Shown: piece after piece, positions 8,918 to 17,784 of the stretch
Layout of the letters: the number at the start of each line of letters is the position of its first letter
How positions within the stretch are numbered: position 1 is the first letter of the stretch
Assembly: GCA_001931905.2 (NCBI GenBank)
Contig: MSJI02000242.1
Coordinates: 1-18,012, forward strand
Direction of reading: 5' to 3'
DNA length: 18,012 bases
Source of the DNA: Cladosporium sp. IMV 00045
Lineage: Eukaryota > Ascomycota > Dothideomycetes > Cladosporiales > Cladosporiaceae
Position numbers and translations under genes: made by a program
Notes under the pieces: model-generated
Database searches by the model: none
The model's input: only the letters and a program-made list of their open reading frames with translations
Told to the model about the DNA's origin: nothing

Positions 8918-9438
8918 TCGAGGTTGGCCAAGACAATCGTAACTGCCGTAATGTACAAAATGCTGTGAGTACCGGTTCAGCATCACAACCACATATTCCC
9001 ATGCTGCGCTTAGGTGACGTACCTGAGCGAGGACAGCGCATGGCTGCATCTTGGTGTAACGACGATCGATGTCCCCCAATTGTTTCATGCTGCTAAGCGC
9101 ACCGGGTAGCAGCATGGTTGCTCATGGCGCCACCCAAGACTTGGACGGCTTTTAGCACCAGGTACTTTGTTGAAAGCCCTACAATTAGCCGCGACATGTC
9201 GGGGCTGGTCTCTTCTATGTGCTTTGCTCTTAGAGGGTGGGTTTCCACATTCTTCATGATGCAGCATACGCTGAGGTACCAGTCGGTGCACTTCGGTGCC
9301 TAAACTATCACAACAGAACGAAATCACACACTTCGTGCAGAGTGTAAGTGCAGTGTCCTGAGACATATCGATATCTTCGTACTCCACAGCCAGGAAGCCA
9401 CGGCTCGATACCAAGAATTGCGTAACCTCCGCCACCAA
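8866..9438 (-). pseudogene. Broken protein-coding remnant, perhaps the C-terminus of a regulator
   Basis: Protein-like stretches lie in changing frames along the minus strand. In order they are VAEVTQFLVSSRGFLAVEYE..., then KCTDWYLSVCCIMKNVETH..., then ALSSMKQLGDIDRRYTKMQP..., then ILYITAVTIVLANLDGEIVK... ending at a TGA at 8866-8868. Going between the first three needs a 32-nt gap and a 1-nt shift with a stop. A well-formed 60-nt intron (9022-8963, GTACGT donor, GCTGAAC, CAG) sits before the last piece, but its phase does not fit. The general pattern (WY-containing helix, then a helix-rich SMKQLGDIDRR segment) faintly recalls the C-terminal domain of AflR-type zinc-cluster proteins, but no zinc cluster was found. 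It may be an unrelated family, or a real gene with introns I have misplaced. Confidence 0.35.
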
Positions 9439-9868
9439 GTGGCGTCTTCATCTCACGATCGGTCGGAGCCCGTGTCCGTGACCGATAGTTACAACGTGCT
9501 ATGTCGAGTTTCTGGTACTGTACCCGGCATTAGGGCTCGCGAGTTGTACATGTGATGCCCGTCGGCTGCCTGAGACGCCAACGCCGTACGAAACGGAGTT
9601 CTGATAGATGCACAACATAGCACTTGAGCGAATAATACCTGTGCAAACATGGCCGGAGTTTCCTCCAAAGGGGCGTCGGTTTCCAGCTTCAATACATGCA
9701 ATGATAGGACACTATGACCAAGACATGTGCTCTGTAGCACAAGTAGAAGAGATCAAATCTCCAGCCGGCTGCCGCAAGTCGTTAACTTGAATTCGTTCGC
9801 AATCAAGGCGAAATATCCAGCCTCATCGTGAACTAGTACTGTTCAGGTACTCTTCCAATCTGCATGGC

Positions 9869-10429
9869 ATGAGCTTGTCAGTTGCCGGCACAAGCACATC
9901 TCAGGCTCATCAGCATCGGGCCAGCGAAGAACAGCTGTGTGTTCCTCAATCAGACAATGCTGCGTTCGGCATACTGACAATCTTCAGAGTCGACGATGCG
10001 AGCTCCAGCAGCGCCACTCACGGCAGCGCATCTACCACGGACGATGGCGATCCGAAGCAGCCAGAGCCGCAGAAAGCTGACACAGTGGATGGTTTAGCCG
10101 ACGAGACAACCAACGGCGACATCTCTCCGCGTCCTGGTCAGCACTTGGATCCCTGCCTGCGCAACGGGCAACTTCCCCCCAAAATTTCCGCCATGAATGG
10201 TCACCACGATTACAGCCTTGATCGATTCGTTGAGGACGTCGATCATCGCGACAAAGCACGACTTGGCGACTTTCGAACATTCGCTCATTTGGAGACACAG
10301 CCAGCCCACAACAAATCTGGAGAGGGCGCCAAAGCCCTTGAAGTTACGCCCGAAGAAAAAGCAACGAACGGCGTTATTGGATTCCAGGGAGAAGAGGCGG
10401 AGGAGGATGATGAGGCCGCAGCTGATTAA
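9869..10429 (+). CDS. Hypothetical protein with acidic C-terminal tail
   Basis: An intronless 186-aa frame I do not recognise. The protein is polar and probably disordered: Ser/Thr/Gln-rich at the N-terminus, then Asp/Pro/Lys-rich, ending in an acidic tail (GEEAEEDDEAAAD). It has few hydrophobic residues apart from FGILTIFRVDD near residues 33-43, no signal peptide and no transmembrane segment. The composition looks more like a real protein than the antisense frame (10094-10480, minus), which is rich in Cys, Val and Phe. The ATG at 9869 overlaps an upstream ATG (9864) whose frame stops within three codons. It sits beside decayed DNA, so it could be a lineage-specific gene, a fragment or a chance frame. 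Function unknown. Confidence 0.4.
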   Translation: MSLSVAGTSTSQAHQHRASEEQLCVPQSDNAAFGILTIFRVDDASSSSATHGSASTTDDGDPKQPEPQKADTVDGLADETTNGDISPRPGQHLDPCLRNGQLPPKISAMNGHHDYSLDRFVEDVDHRDKARLGDFRTFAHLETQPAHNKSGEGAKALEVTPEEKATNGVIGFQGEEAEEDDEAAAD

Positions 10430-10586
10430 CGTCGGCTTTGTAGGTGTGTTGCCGTTGGCAAGGGCGTCAAAGTCGCCCATTGACTGACTCTAGTCATCCG
10501 TTGATAAGATTTCGGAGCCCTGAAACGGTGCAAGTGCATTGCTATTAAACATTAATATATCTCTAGCCTTGACGAATCCTACGACA

Positions 10587-11687
10587 TCAGTTCTGTTGCA
10601 ACGGCTCGGTACTCTGCCTGTTACCTCCCTCACTCTCAGATCTTCCCTCTTCCGCCTGACGATCCTGCACCTTGGATTGATCTGCGTGCTTCGCCGGGTC
10701 AAAGACGTACATTGGCCACTCGCAGCCGACGGTTCGCTTGACGATGACGGGAAGGTTGCGCCAGATAGCCTTCGGCATCGGAATGAGAATGCTGGTTTCG
10801 TGCAGATACTTTTCGTATTGCGGCCAGCCGACGCCTTTCTCGTAGCGTTTCTTGGCCGCAGGACGCTCTTGCAGGGGCAAGCCTGAGAGGAACAGGAGAA
10901 GGCTTGTCAGCAGGATGAAGCCGACGCAGCTGGCGTACAGGGCAGCGTAGGCGCCACTTCCAGAAGACAAAGCGCCGTAGCTTGCGGGTGTGACGGCGAT
11001 GATGTAGATGGCTAGTTATCTGTTAGCTGATTGTTCGTGCTCAGTGGGGAAACGGAAGAGCAGATACGTACAGACTTGTGTCATTATTTCAGCAAAGTAG
11101 TTCGGGTGTCTGCTCAGCTTGAAGAAGCCCACGTCACACACCGCACCCGGCTCCTTGCCTGGGCCTTGCTTGAAGCGATACTTCTGAGCATCTGAGATGG
11201 ACTCGAGGCCGAAGGCGAGGGCCCAGATGATCACTCCAATGATATCCGTGGCTTTACCGAAGGATGGCTGCTGGACGCGGAGGACGTTCGGGCTGTTAAG
11301 GATTGTGACAGGTAGTGATACCGTCCAGACCCAAAGCATCTGGAACACCCAGAATCCCAAGAAGGAGAAGAACTTTCCTCTCATGTCGTCAAAGCGATCA
11401 TCTTTGCCGGTCTTCAAGATCCTGAAGAGTAAGAAGCCAGCGAGTCGCGCCGCCCAGAGCATCAAAAAGATTGACGCTACGATCTGTCGCGGGTGTGTCG
11501 AGCCTCCCATCGAGAGCGTGATGATGCCCAGGATGACGAAGTTGGAGCCTCCCATGAAGTCTGTGATCTTGTCGAATTTGAGCGTATAGGCGATCGAGAA
11601 CCCGATCAACTGGTATGCCACCGTAATGATGAGGGTGATGGCGAGGTAGTAGTCGTCCAGTACGTGGACTGGGGAATGTGTCGCCAT
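10587..11687 (-). CDS. DUF1295 / steroid oxidoreductase superfamily membrane protein
   Basis: A multi-pass membrane protein of the DUF1295 family, related to the C-terminal domain of steroid 5-alpha-reductases and isoprenylcysteine methyltransferases. The reaction is unknown; lipid or sterol reduction is the usual suggestion. The model joins 11687-11072 and 11011-10587 (346 aa), with a 60-nt intron (GTACGT donor, CTAAC branch, TAG acceptor) that restores EIMTQV-SIYIIAV. The hydrophobic segments lie near residues 14-36, 46-61, 67-90, 107-131, 147-163, 205-216 and 228-250. The hallmark LSRHPNYFAEI (191-201) is the probable cofactor-binding motif, followed by PLQERPAAKKRYEKG (251-265) and WPQYEKYLHETSILIPMP (268-285). 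The last ~35 residues are hydrophilic and charged. The start codon context, GCCATGGCG, is strong. It diverges from the DUF3807-like gene. Confidence 0.88.
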
Positions 11688-12131
11688 GGCTGGCTAAAGT
11701 TGTGTGGCTTGATATGCCAACACTGTTTGATGAGATGAAAAATGATGATATAGAAGTATGTCAGTTCTTCGTCAGGCTCGTGGTTTCTATATGGGCAAAG
11801 ATCTGGCTATATACCAAGGCCATATTGTTATATCTGTTAATGGACGACGTCATGGATCTCTCGCGTTCTCATTCACATGCCAGGCCGCTTACCAAGAGCG
11901 GTAATCGAAGCGAGATGCCGGGGCCAGCCGGCCAAAGTCTAAATTAGCCAGGTCGTGCCTGGAGATCGCCGGCTTGATTTCTCCCCGACTCCCGCAAACG
12001 CAACGCAACGCATACACCTAACAACATACAAACAACGTCAATGAGTGTTGCTCGATGGCCCATGTCGCCGTCGTCGATGGAGCGTTCTTAATGTACAGCG
12101 ACACGAATAGCCGCTGAACACCACTGGCCAG
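11688..12131. promoter_or_regulatory. Divergent intergenic region, DUF1295 / DUF3807 genes
   Basis: 444 bp shared by two divergent starts. It has AT-rich stretches (11735-11840) on the DUF1295 side and a CAACGCAACGCAACGCATAC run near 11996-12014 on the other side. Two short upstream ORFs are listed separately. No binding site recognised. Confidence 0.5.
12041..12117 (+). promoter_or_regulatory. Two possible upstream ORFs with TAATG overlap
   Basis: ATG at 12041 opens a 16-codon frame ending TAA at 12089-12091. The next ATG (12091-12093) shares the final A and opens an 8-codon frame ending at 12117. Both precede the DUF3807-like start at 12132. If the transcript begins upstream of 12041 they could restrain translation; the transcript start is unknown, so this is conditional. 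Confidence 0.3.
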
Positions 12132-13046
12132 ATGCCCCACGGAAAAGCGGCGAGGAAACGCAACTGGCAGCAAGCAAGCAAAGCAAAAGTGGCCGCGCGA
12201 AAGGCGCAAAAGCGAGCCGCAAAGGCAGCGACCATGGATCCTCAACCTCGCCCGCTTGTAATTCCCACTGTCACAGAGGTAATCTCAATTTAGCATTCAC
12301 TTCCAGGGGTAAGTACTGACTACGGTAAGGATGACCTTCTCTCCTTCCAACTCGCTCACTTTGGCGACGACACTAAACCCGACACGTTCTTCGTGGATCC
12401 GCAACAAGCACTCAACTATCAGCCAGGCTTCGATCAGCTCGGTGAAGATGGTCTGGGGTGGTACGAAGATGGCGTCAAGCGTACCCTCACAGATGAGCAA
12501 ATTGAGATGTTTCGCCACACCGAGCTTGAGGAGCTTATTAAGAAACGCAGACTCGAAGCTGAAGTGATAGAAGAGTACTCAGAGAATGACGAGGACGACG
12601 AATACGAGCCTACCATACCTGATGTGCCTCTTGCGCCAGGTCCTGCTACACAATCGCCAGTGTCAGATGCTTCAAGTCTGGAGGACGAACTTTCCACGAA
12701 GCCCACCACCTCAACATTGAAACAGCAGCAGCCCAAAAAGTCTTGTGGATCAACAGACCGTTTTCAAACTCCTAACGAGCGCCACCGAACGCGATCACCG
12801 CGACGAAAACCACGCAAGAAGGAAATTCCATATGACCAACGCAACAAGCGGAAATGGGAAAACTACATTGACGGCGAAGACCCTGTCCACGGATCCATGA
12901 CCCATCGCCGACTTGTCCGCGAGCTTGACGAGCAACGTGGCAGAAACATCACAATCGACTATGGCGATGACGAAAGCGTGGTGGCACCGCCGACTCGCTC
13001 GACTGCAGGGCCCGCTCGCAAGATCATTTCTTACGAAGACGATTGA
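12132..13046 (+). CDS. DUF3807-like conserved fungal protein
   Basis: A conserved fungal protein of unknown function, probably the DUF3807 family. The model joins 12132-12278 and 12330-13046 (287 aa) around a 51-nt phase-0 intron (TACTGAC branch). After splicing, VTEDDLLSFQLAHF and, further on, GLGWYEDGVKRTLTDEQIEMFRH give the family-like core. Then follow a charged helix (EELIKKRRLEAEVIEEY), an acidic stretch, a Ser/Thr/Pro linker, a basic segment (RSPRRKPRKKE) that may be a nuclear localisation signal, and a basic/polar end (DQRNKRKWENYIDGEDPV). The first in-frame ATG after a TAG at 12108 is 12132 and adds 34 very basic residues (RKRNWQQASKAKVAARK). The second ATG, 12234, has a much better context (ACCATGG) and gives 253 aa. 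Either may be used; the gene itself is well supported, the family name less so. Confidence 0.8.
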
Positions 13047-13613
13047 GCGGTCTCACGCGGCGCAAATCCGCTCACTTGAATTCACAAGTCCATCCACGCA
13101 GACTACGCACATGCGACTGGACACCGCGCTTTCACCGCACTATCGCACACTTGATACCCGCGCAGTAGTAACATGCGCAAACTCTTTCCTGGAATGAAAA
13201 CCCGTCGAGGTGAGCCATAGCTTTCCTTTTCTTCCCTTGCAATGATGAGAAACCTTTTTTGTCATCCTTAGACCTATAAGCCTCATGGGAGGGTACTTTG
13301 GGTTTGGCCTTTGGCATTCACCCAAGTAACTTCCCGGAAAGGTTGGTGTGGACTTTAATCTTCTCTCTGAACGCAACACTTCACTCGACCGTTTGCAACT
13401 AGCATTTCGAAATTTGGGCAACGTCAGCTAATAATGCGATGTACAGATCCACGGATCCATCTATGCCAACGTAAACCCTTAGCCGTACCGCAACTGACAG
13501 GGGCGAATGGAACACATGCGGGCGACAGCCCTTACTGGAAGAATCGTCAAATGTCTATATCTATGTACAGCCGTAAAGATCATAAAAAAAAACATGTGCA
13601 AAAGAAAACCTCA
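13047..13613. other. Intergenic between convergent DUF3807-like and FABP-like genes
   Basis: 567 bp of 3' flanking DNA. The overlapping minus frames at 13132-13421 and the plus frame 12913-13197 show no motif. An A-rich run lies near 13584-13592. No gene seen. Confidence 0.5.
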
Positions 13614-14344
13614 TCACGCAACCCAATCATACACGACGCTTAACCTAAACACCTTCTCACCCTTCTTCGTGAGCACTTTGCGCACCTGCCGCCTCTCGCC
13701 ATTGATCTCGCTCATGCCCCAGACCTGCTCGGCCGTCCAGCTGTCGGTCAGGCTCTCGACGTCCGTCTCGATCACCTCGCCCTCCATGCAGTCTTGCGTC
13801 CAGCCGGTTTTGAGGAAGTCGTCTTTTTCCAGCTCGGAGAATTTGATCATCCTGGAGGTCATGGGAGTTAGTGGATGGGTTCGGAATGGCTTGCGAGGCT
13901 CGGCCGTGAGACGGTCTGGGTTCGAGAATGTCGCCTGAACAACACCCCGGGAGGAACAGCGAAAATGCCACGTCCCCACATCTCAACGAACAGCACGAAG
14001 AATAAACCAACCCATTCCACAAGAAAAAAAAATCTCACTCACCTCGCCCTCCCCTTCACCCGTCCCCAAATCCGATCATCCTTCTCCCTCCACTGCCAAT
14101 TGAGCACGCGCTCCTCCTGGCTCTTCAGCCCGCCCGTGCTCACCTGCTCGACGTCCAGGCACACCACGCCGTCCTTGACGTACTGCCGCATCGTGACGGT
14201 GATGTTGCTGAAAGCCGCCGCCTGGCGCACCAGCCAGCCTACGCCTTGCATTTTGAGGACGGCCTCCATGGAGTCCGAGAGGGTTTTGTTGAGCGTGTAT
14301 GTGCCGCTCATGTTGGAGGGGCCGACGGTTGAGGGGGCGGCCAT
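13614..14344 (-). CDS. Small FABP/lipocalin-like (calycin fold) protein
   Basis: A 179-aa protein that looks like a fungal member of the fatty-acid-binding/lipocalin superfamily; if so it would carry a small hydrophobic ligand in the cytosol. The model joins 14344-14043 and 13851-13614 around a 191-nt phase-2 intron (GTGAGT donor, CACTAACTC branch, CCAG acceptor). The spliced junction gives VKGRA-R-MIKFSELEKDDF. Early residues follow the FABP pattern: SGTYTLNKTLSDSMEAVLK, then QGVGWLVRQAAAF (33-45), then alternating strands (NITVTMRQYV, GVVCLDVEQVSTGG). Near the end are WTAEQVWGMSEINGERRQVR and VFRLSVVYDWVA, as in a closing beta barrel. No signal peptide or membrane helix is seen. The start context is excellent (CACCATGGCC). 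The frame stays open up to 14695, but that extension is low-complexity and unlike a protein domain. The fold call rests on pattern only. Confidence 0.78.
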
Positions 14345-15831
14345 GGTGGGTGGTGGCGCGGAGTTGGGCTTTATTTCGTTTTGGGGTTTGGGTTTTTTGT
14401 GCAGGTTGAGTCGTTTAAAGGTCCTGGAATAAATCCTCTGTAGGGATTTTTTTTGTTCCAGTAGCAAACAAATAAAAGGCGTGATCCAAGATTTTTTTGT
14501 TAAAATATTCCTGGGTGTTTGTGCGTTTTTCGTCGTTCTCTCAATCAGTCGACGTTTCGCATGCGAATTATGGTGTAAAGATTGCGCAAATCGGCTGTGG
14601 CGATCCCCCAGTGCAAGGCTGGCTGGCCGGGGCTGGAAGTGTAAATTTAGAGTAGAGCCCTCAGAAGAGAGAGAGAACCGGACAGTGATGTTCACAGAAC
14701 AGCGAATAGAGTCCCAGATTCCCGGAGATTTGGGAACGCAGATGTCGTAGTTGGTGGGGAAGAGAAGATGGCAAGGTGTACGTAAGCAAGAAGCGATGTC
14801 GTGGTGTCGCGTGCGCTGTGCGTGAAGGATTCAACAGGTGTAATATTGGACAGACAGCAAAAATTGACAAGGCACGGAATTGGCAAAGAAACCAAATGGC
14901 GTGGATGAATGGACGAATGGACAAATGACTGGATGGGGCAAGTCGCTAATTTTCCTTAGGCCGAGAGCAGCTGCTTCTTCTTCAAGGAAACTCGTTATCG
15001 TCTTGGTACCGCCCCATTTCTTTCTACCCAAGTACCTGATATTCATGCCGTGATGCCCTGAATTCTTTTTATGCGTGCAACGTTCTAGGCATGGCTTCGC
15101 CTCCACGGGGTTTCTGTCCCTTCTCTTTCGAGAAAGCTTTGCGCACCTCTACCAATCATCCAGCTGTCTTCGACTTTCTTCATGAACGGCGACCTTCATT
15201 CTTCTCTTCTCGTTCCGCGGCTCCCGAGAGCTACTAGTCGGGTCGGCGATGTCATGGGTCGCGAGTCGCGAGAGTTCACCTAGCGATTGAATAACACAAA
15301 AGACCGCGGCTTCTTTCGCTTCCGAGATGTGTTGAATTCCTCTTATGGAGGCTGACGAGGTACAAGGAATTCGAGAGACTGAATGTGCTACCTCAGAGGC
15401 TGTGTTTTTGTGCCTCCTAGCTTGTCACCTCGCCATCGAATGCCAGCAAGATACTGAACGAAAATGACGTGCTATTCCGTCACGGGTATTGTCTGTGAAG
15501 TAATAATTGAAACGGCTATATGCTTTTCACGCGAATGCCCCCAAAAGCTGGGTACCGTGTCCTGCTCGTCATCACTCGCTCGAATTTTGTGCGATTGCAC
15601 TTGATGATTTCCGGATGATGATAGAGGTATTTTGAGAAGAAATCAACCAACAACTCCTCCAACGCGCTTGCTCCCTTGCCCAGCCGTGAGAATGACACCG
15701 AAAATGAGAATCGGAAAAAAGAAAGAAAGAGGAAATTCCTTGGAAATGAGATGAGGAGTGAGAATGGGTGCATGTTTTTTCTTTTGTTTTCTCTGATTTT
15801 CTCGTTCTTTTCGTTCTGTTTTTTGCTTGCT
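14345..15831. other. Long intergenic region, FABP-like promoter and TFIIS 3' flank
   Basis: Nearly 1.5 kb without a supported gene. The left part is the upstream region of the FABP-like gene, with T-rich tracts (14440-14515) and a TCGTTTA at 14411-14417. Around 15255-15275 there is a GTCGCGAGTCGCGAGAG tract with short internal repeats. 15675-15830 is purine-rich then T-rich, probably the TFIIS 3' untranslated region on the minus strand. I looked for tRNA-like cloverleaf elements and saw none. Confidence 0.5.
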
Positions 15832-17087
15832 TCAAGAGAATTTCCAGCGGTTGCCGCAGTTCATGCACTCGCAGAAGGTCGTCATGGGCTCGTCGGCCGA
15901 GCGCGTCTGAGCTTGCGAGTAGGCGACCTTCATGAATTTGCACTTGCCGCATTGCATTCTGGAGATTGGGTTGTTAGTTTTTTTTAGTTCATATTCCATG
16001 GAGAAAGAGGGAGGTGGGGGAGAAAAAGCAGTGCTGTCCATGAACGCAAATAAGACCCCATACTTCATCCTCTCGCTGGGGAAATGTGGATGAGGTATGA
16101 GGTCTCTTTTCTATTCTTGGTGGAAGGTGGCTTTTTCTGGGGGAATTGTCAAGGAGACGTACGTGGTTGAGATGGCCTTCTGTTCGGTGGCAGTCATGGC
16201 GACACGCATGTTCTCCTTCTCCATCGCGGCGTCGGCGGCGCGCTTCTCTGCAGATTTCAGATCGTCTCCGGACATGTTCACTATCTTGGTGATTAGTCAG
16301 CTGAACCTCGATTGACACTGACTACACCTACCGAACTTGTCAGGGCTGATTTCGCCGGTGTAAACGTCGCTACGCAGCTGCTCGTTGTTTTTGATCTTCA
16401 AGTTCTGGAACAGTGATCGCATCTTCTGCTTGTAGGTGGTGGAGGTTTCGGGCTGGAAGGTGTTGTACGCGGCCAACTCGACGCTGCGAGCGGCTTTCAG
16501 AATATCATCGGGGCCTGAATGTTGTTAGCTTGAATGTGATTCCGCACCAGGGCCAACCGCATCATCTTACTCTCTTCTGACATGAAGGCCAAGCCATCGT
16601 ACATGAGCTTGACGCAGCTGTCTCTGATCTGGTTTCCTGTCACTGCCGTGCTGATACCGTCGGTCACGCTATTCCTCTTCGCCGGATCTGCCGTGCTCTT
16701 CTTGGGCTCCTCCTTCTTAGCCGCCGCAGGAGCCGGCGCTGGGCTGCTGGTACCGCTACTTCTTCCATTCACGGCAACGTTTGCCTTTGCCGTGGCCGCG
16801 CTCGGTGCCGGGCTGCCGGACGCCTTCTTCTTGTTCGCATTCACGTCGGCCTTCCACTTGTTCACGAGCTTCGATGCTTGCTCTACCACCTTGGCGTCCT
16901 TTTGCTGCCGAAGCTTGGAGACTATGACACCGATTTTGGACTGGCGCAAAAGATCCTCGGTCGCGGTCCATTTGGTCAGAGGCTGGAGGAGGTTGAGCAG
17001 CGATTCTCCGGAGTCGCCGCTTTCGATGGCTTTTTGAATTTGCTTGCCGGTGCTGTGAAGGGTTTTGGCGTCCATGGTCGAGGCCAT
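15832..17087 (-). CDS. DST1: Transcription elongation factor TFIIS
   Basis: TFIIS rescues backtracked RNA polymerase II by stimulating transcript cleavage in the nucleus. The model joins 17087-16571, 16514-16332, 16280-16163 and 15958-15832 (314 aa; yeast Dst1 is 309). Introns are 56, 51 and 204 nt. Domain I (residues 6-85) has [19 protein letters not shown] and [15 protein letters not shown] long Ala/Pro/Ser/Lys linker (86-137) follows. Domain II (138-272) begins [23 protein letters not shown] and contains [13 protein letters not shown] and [16 protein letters not shown]. The C-terminal zinc ribbon has ligands C276, C279, C304 and C307, with the invariant acidic pair D295-E296 in [13 protein letters not shown] and the end CGNRWKFS, as in yeast. 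The start at 17087 ([10 protein letters not shown]) has a second Met five residues in, which matches the yeast start more closely; a frame open to 17210 adds non-conserved residues. Confidence 0.95.
15959..16162 (-). other. Long TFIIS intron before the zinc ribbon
   Basis: A 204-nt intron with a GTACGT donor, a CTAAC branch site and a CCAG acceptor. It separates domain II from the catalytic zinc ribbon and is three to four times longer than the gene's other introns. The splice is supported by the clean join [15 protein letters not shown]. Confidence 0.8.
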
Positions 17088-17379
17088 TCTGAGGAGAAGA
17101 GGAAGTTGTCGCGAGGTTGCGAAGGCTGGGTTCGGGTGAAGTGGAGGCTGATTGTAAGGGAGAGCGCGAAGAGAGTGCCCAGCAGTCGGAGAGGCAGTCG
17201 TTGTGTGCAAACGGTTTGCGCTGCCGTGAGTGCTGTTCGACCAAGGTTGTGGTGGCCGTGATGTCGTGTGAGAAGTGATGCGTTAGGCAAGGTACATATT
17301 TGGCGAACTCGCGATGGGTGAAGCACCGCGGCTCTTTCCCGCCGCGTCGTTTCTAGCGTCTGGGGAGGCGGATAGCGCG
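17088..17379. promoter_or_regulatory. TFIIS upstream region
   Basis: 292 bp upstream of the TFIIS start. It contains short open frames on both strands but none with recognisable features. It borders the direct repeats that follow. Expected to hold the TFIIS promoter; no clear element identified. Confidence 0.45.
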
Positions 17380-17596
17380 ACAGGGCTGTCTTCACATGCC
17401 TGAAGTGAACAATGCACACAAGCTGTTGATTACCTACTTTCACTACCATTTTCACAGTGAATGCCGAACCGCCTGATCGGATGATAAACAAGCAGACGTG
17501 ACTTATGCATCTCGTTCATAAGTGTGTAAATACCTTATAATACTATTATTTCGTTGAGGTATTTGCTCAGCCTCGTCCGCACAGCCTCGACTTCCC
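17380..17596. repeat. Long direct repeat, copy 1
   Basis: Nearly identical to 17785-18012. It starts ACAGGGCTGTCTTCACATGC and both copies share CTTATGCATCTCGTTCATAA and GAGGTATTTGCTCAGCCTCG. Differences are a few substitutions and three small indels, the largest an 8-nt insertion (ATGTACTA) in copy 2. The sequence after 17596 cannot be compared because copy 2 reaches the window end. No coding frame or transposon ends seen. Confidence 0.93.
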
Positions 17597-17784
17597 AGCT
17601 CCAAGGTCAGCCCCACCGTGGTGGCTCCAACAAAGACAGCCCGGCACAGCCCTGATGCAACTACTGCCTGAAACACACAAAGACCACTACCTTAACTGTC
17701 CTTCTCATCTTCCTGTTGCTGCTACTTCATCAGCCCTACGTCCTGTTCTGTACACAACTCTTGCTTTTCACCACATTCACAACC
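17597..17784. other. Spacer between the two direct repeats, leader-like
   Basis: 188 bp, pyrimidine-rich in its right half (CTTCTCATCTTCCTGTTGCT near 17701-17720) and resembling a fungal 5' leader on the plus strand. It could belong to a plus-strand gene starting beyond the window. No ORF of note. Confidence 0.35.

Larger units (their letters stand above)
8193..9868. other. Degenerate gene-poor region
   Basis: About 1.7 kb between the RTA1-like gene and the orphan ORF at 9869. It contains a pair of diverged direct repeats and a broken minus-strand coding remnant (both listed). The rest (8193-8472 and 9439-9868) shows only short open frames in all phases. The 9489-9740 minus frame is open and mildly protein-like and could be an upstream part of the same remnant, but no motif supports this. 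Confidence 0.5.

Noticed and set aside
10094..10480. 128-codon minus-strand frame opposite the orphan ORF
   Set aside because: Hydrophobic and Cys-rich with no helix pattern of a membrane protein; the plus-strand frame has a more natural composition. Neither is certain.
14345..14695. 117-residue N-terminal extension of the FABP-like protein
   Set aside because: The frame is open to an ATG at 14695, but the product is basic and unlike any domain, and the ATG at 14344 has an excellent context right before the conserved start of the fold.
15959..16162. Possible extra coding exon within the long TFIIS intron
   Set aside because: The flanking residues join directly in line with the family, and no frame inside has suitable splice sites or conserved residues.
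17088..17210. Longer N-terminus for TFIIS
   Set aside because: Family members begin at or near MDAK; the extra residues are Pro/Ser/His-rich and not conserved.
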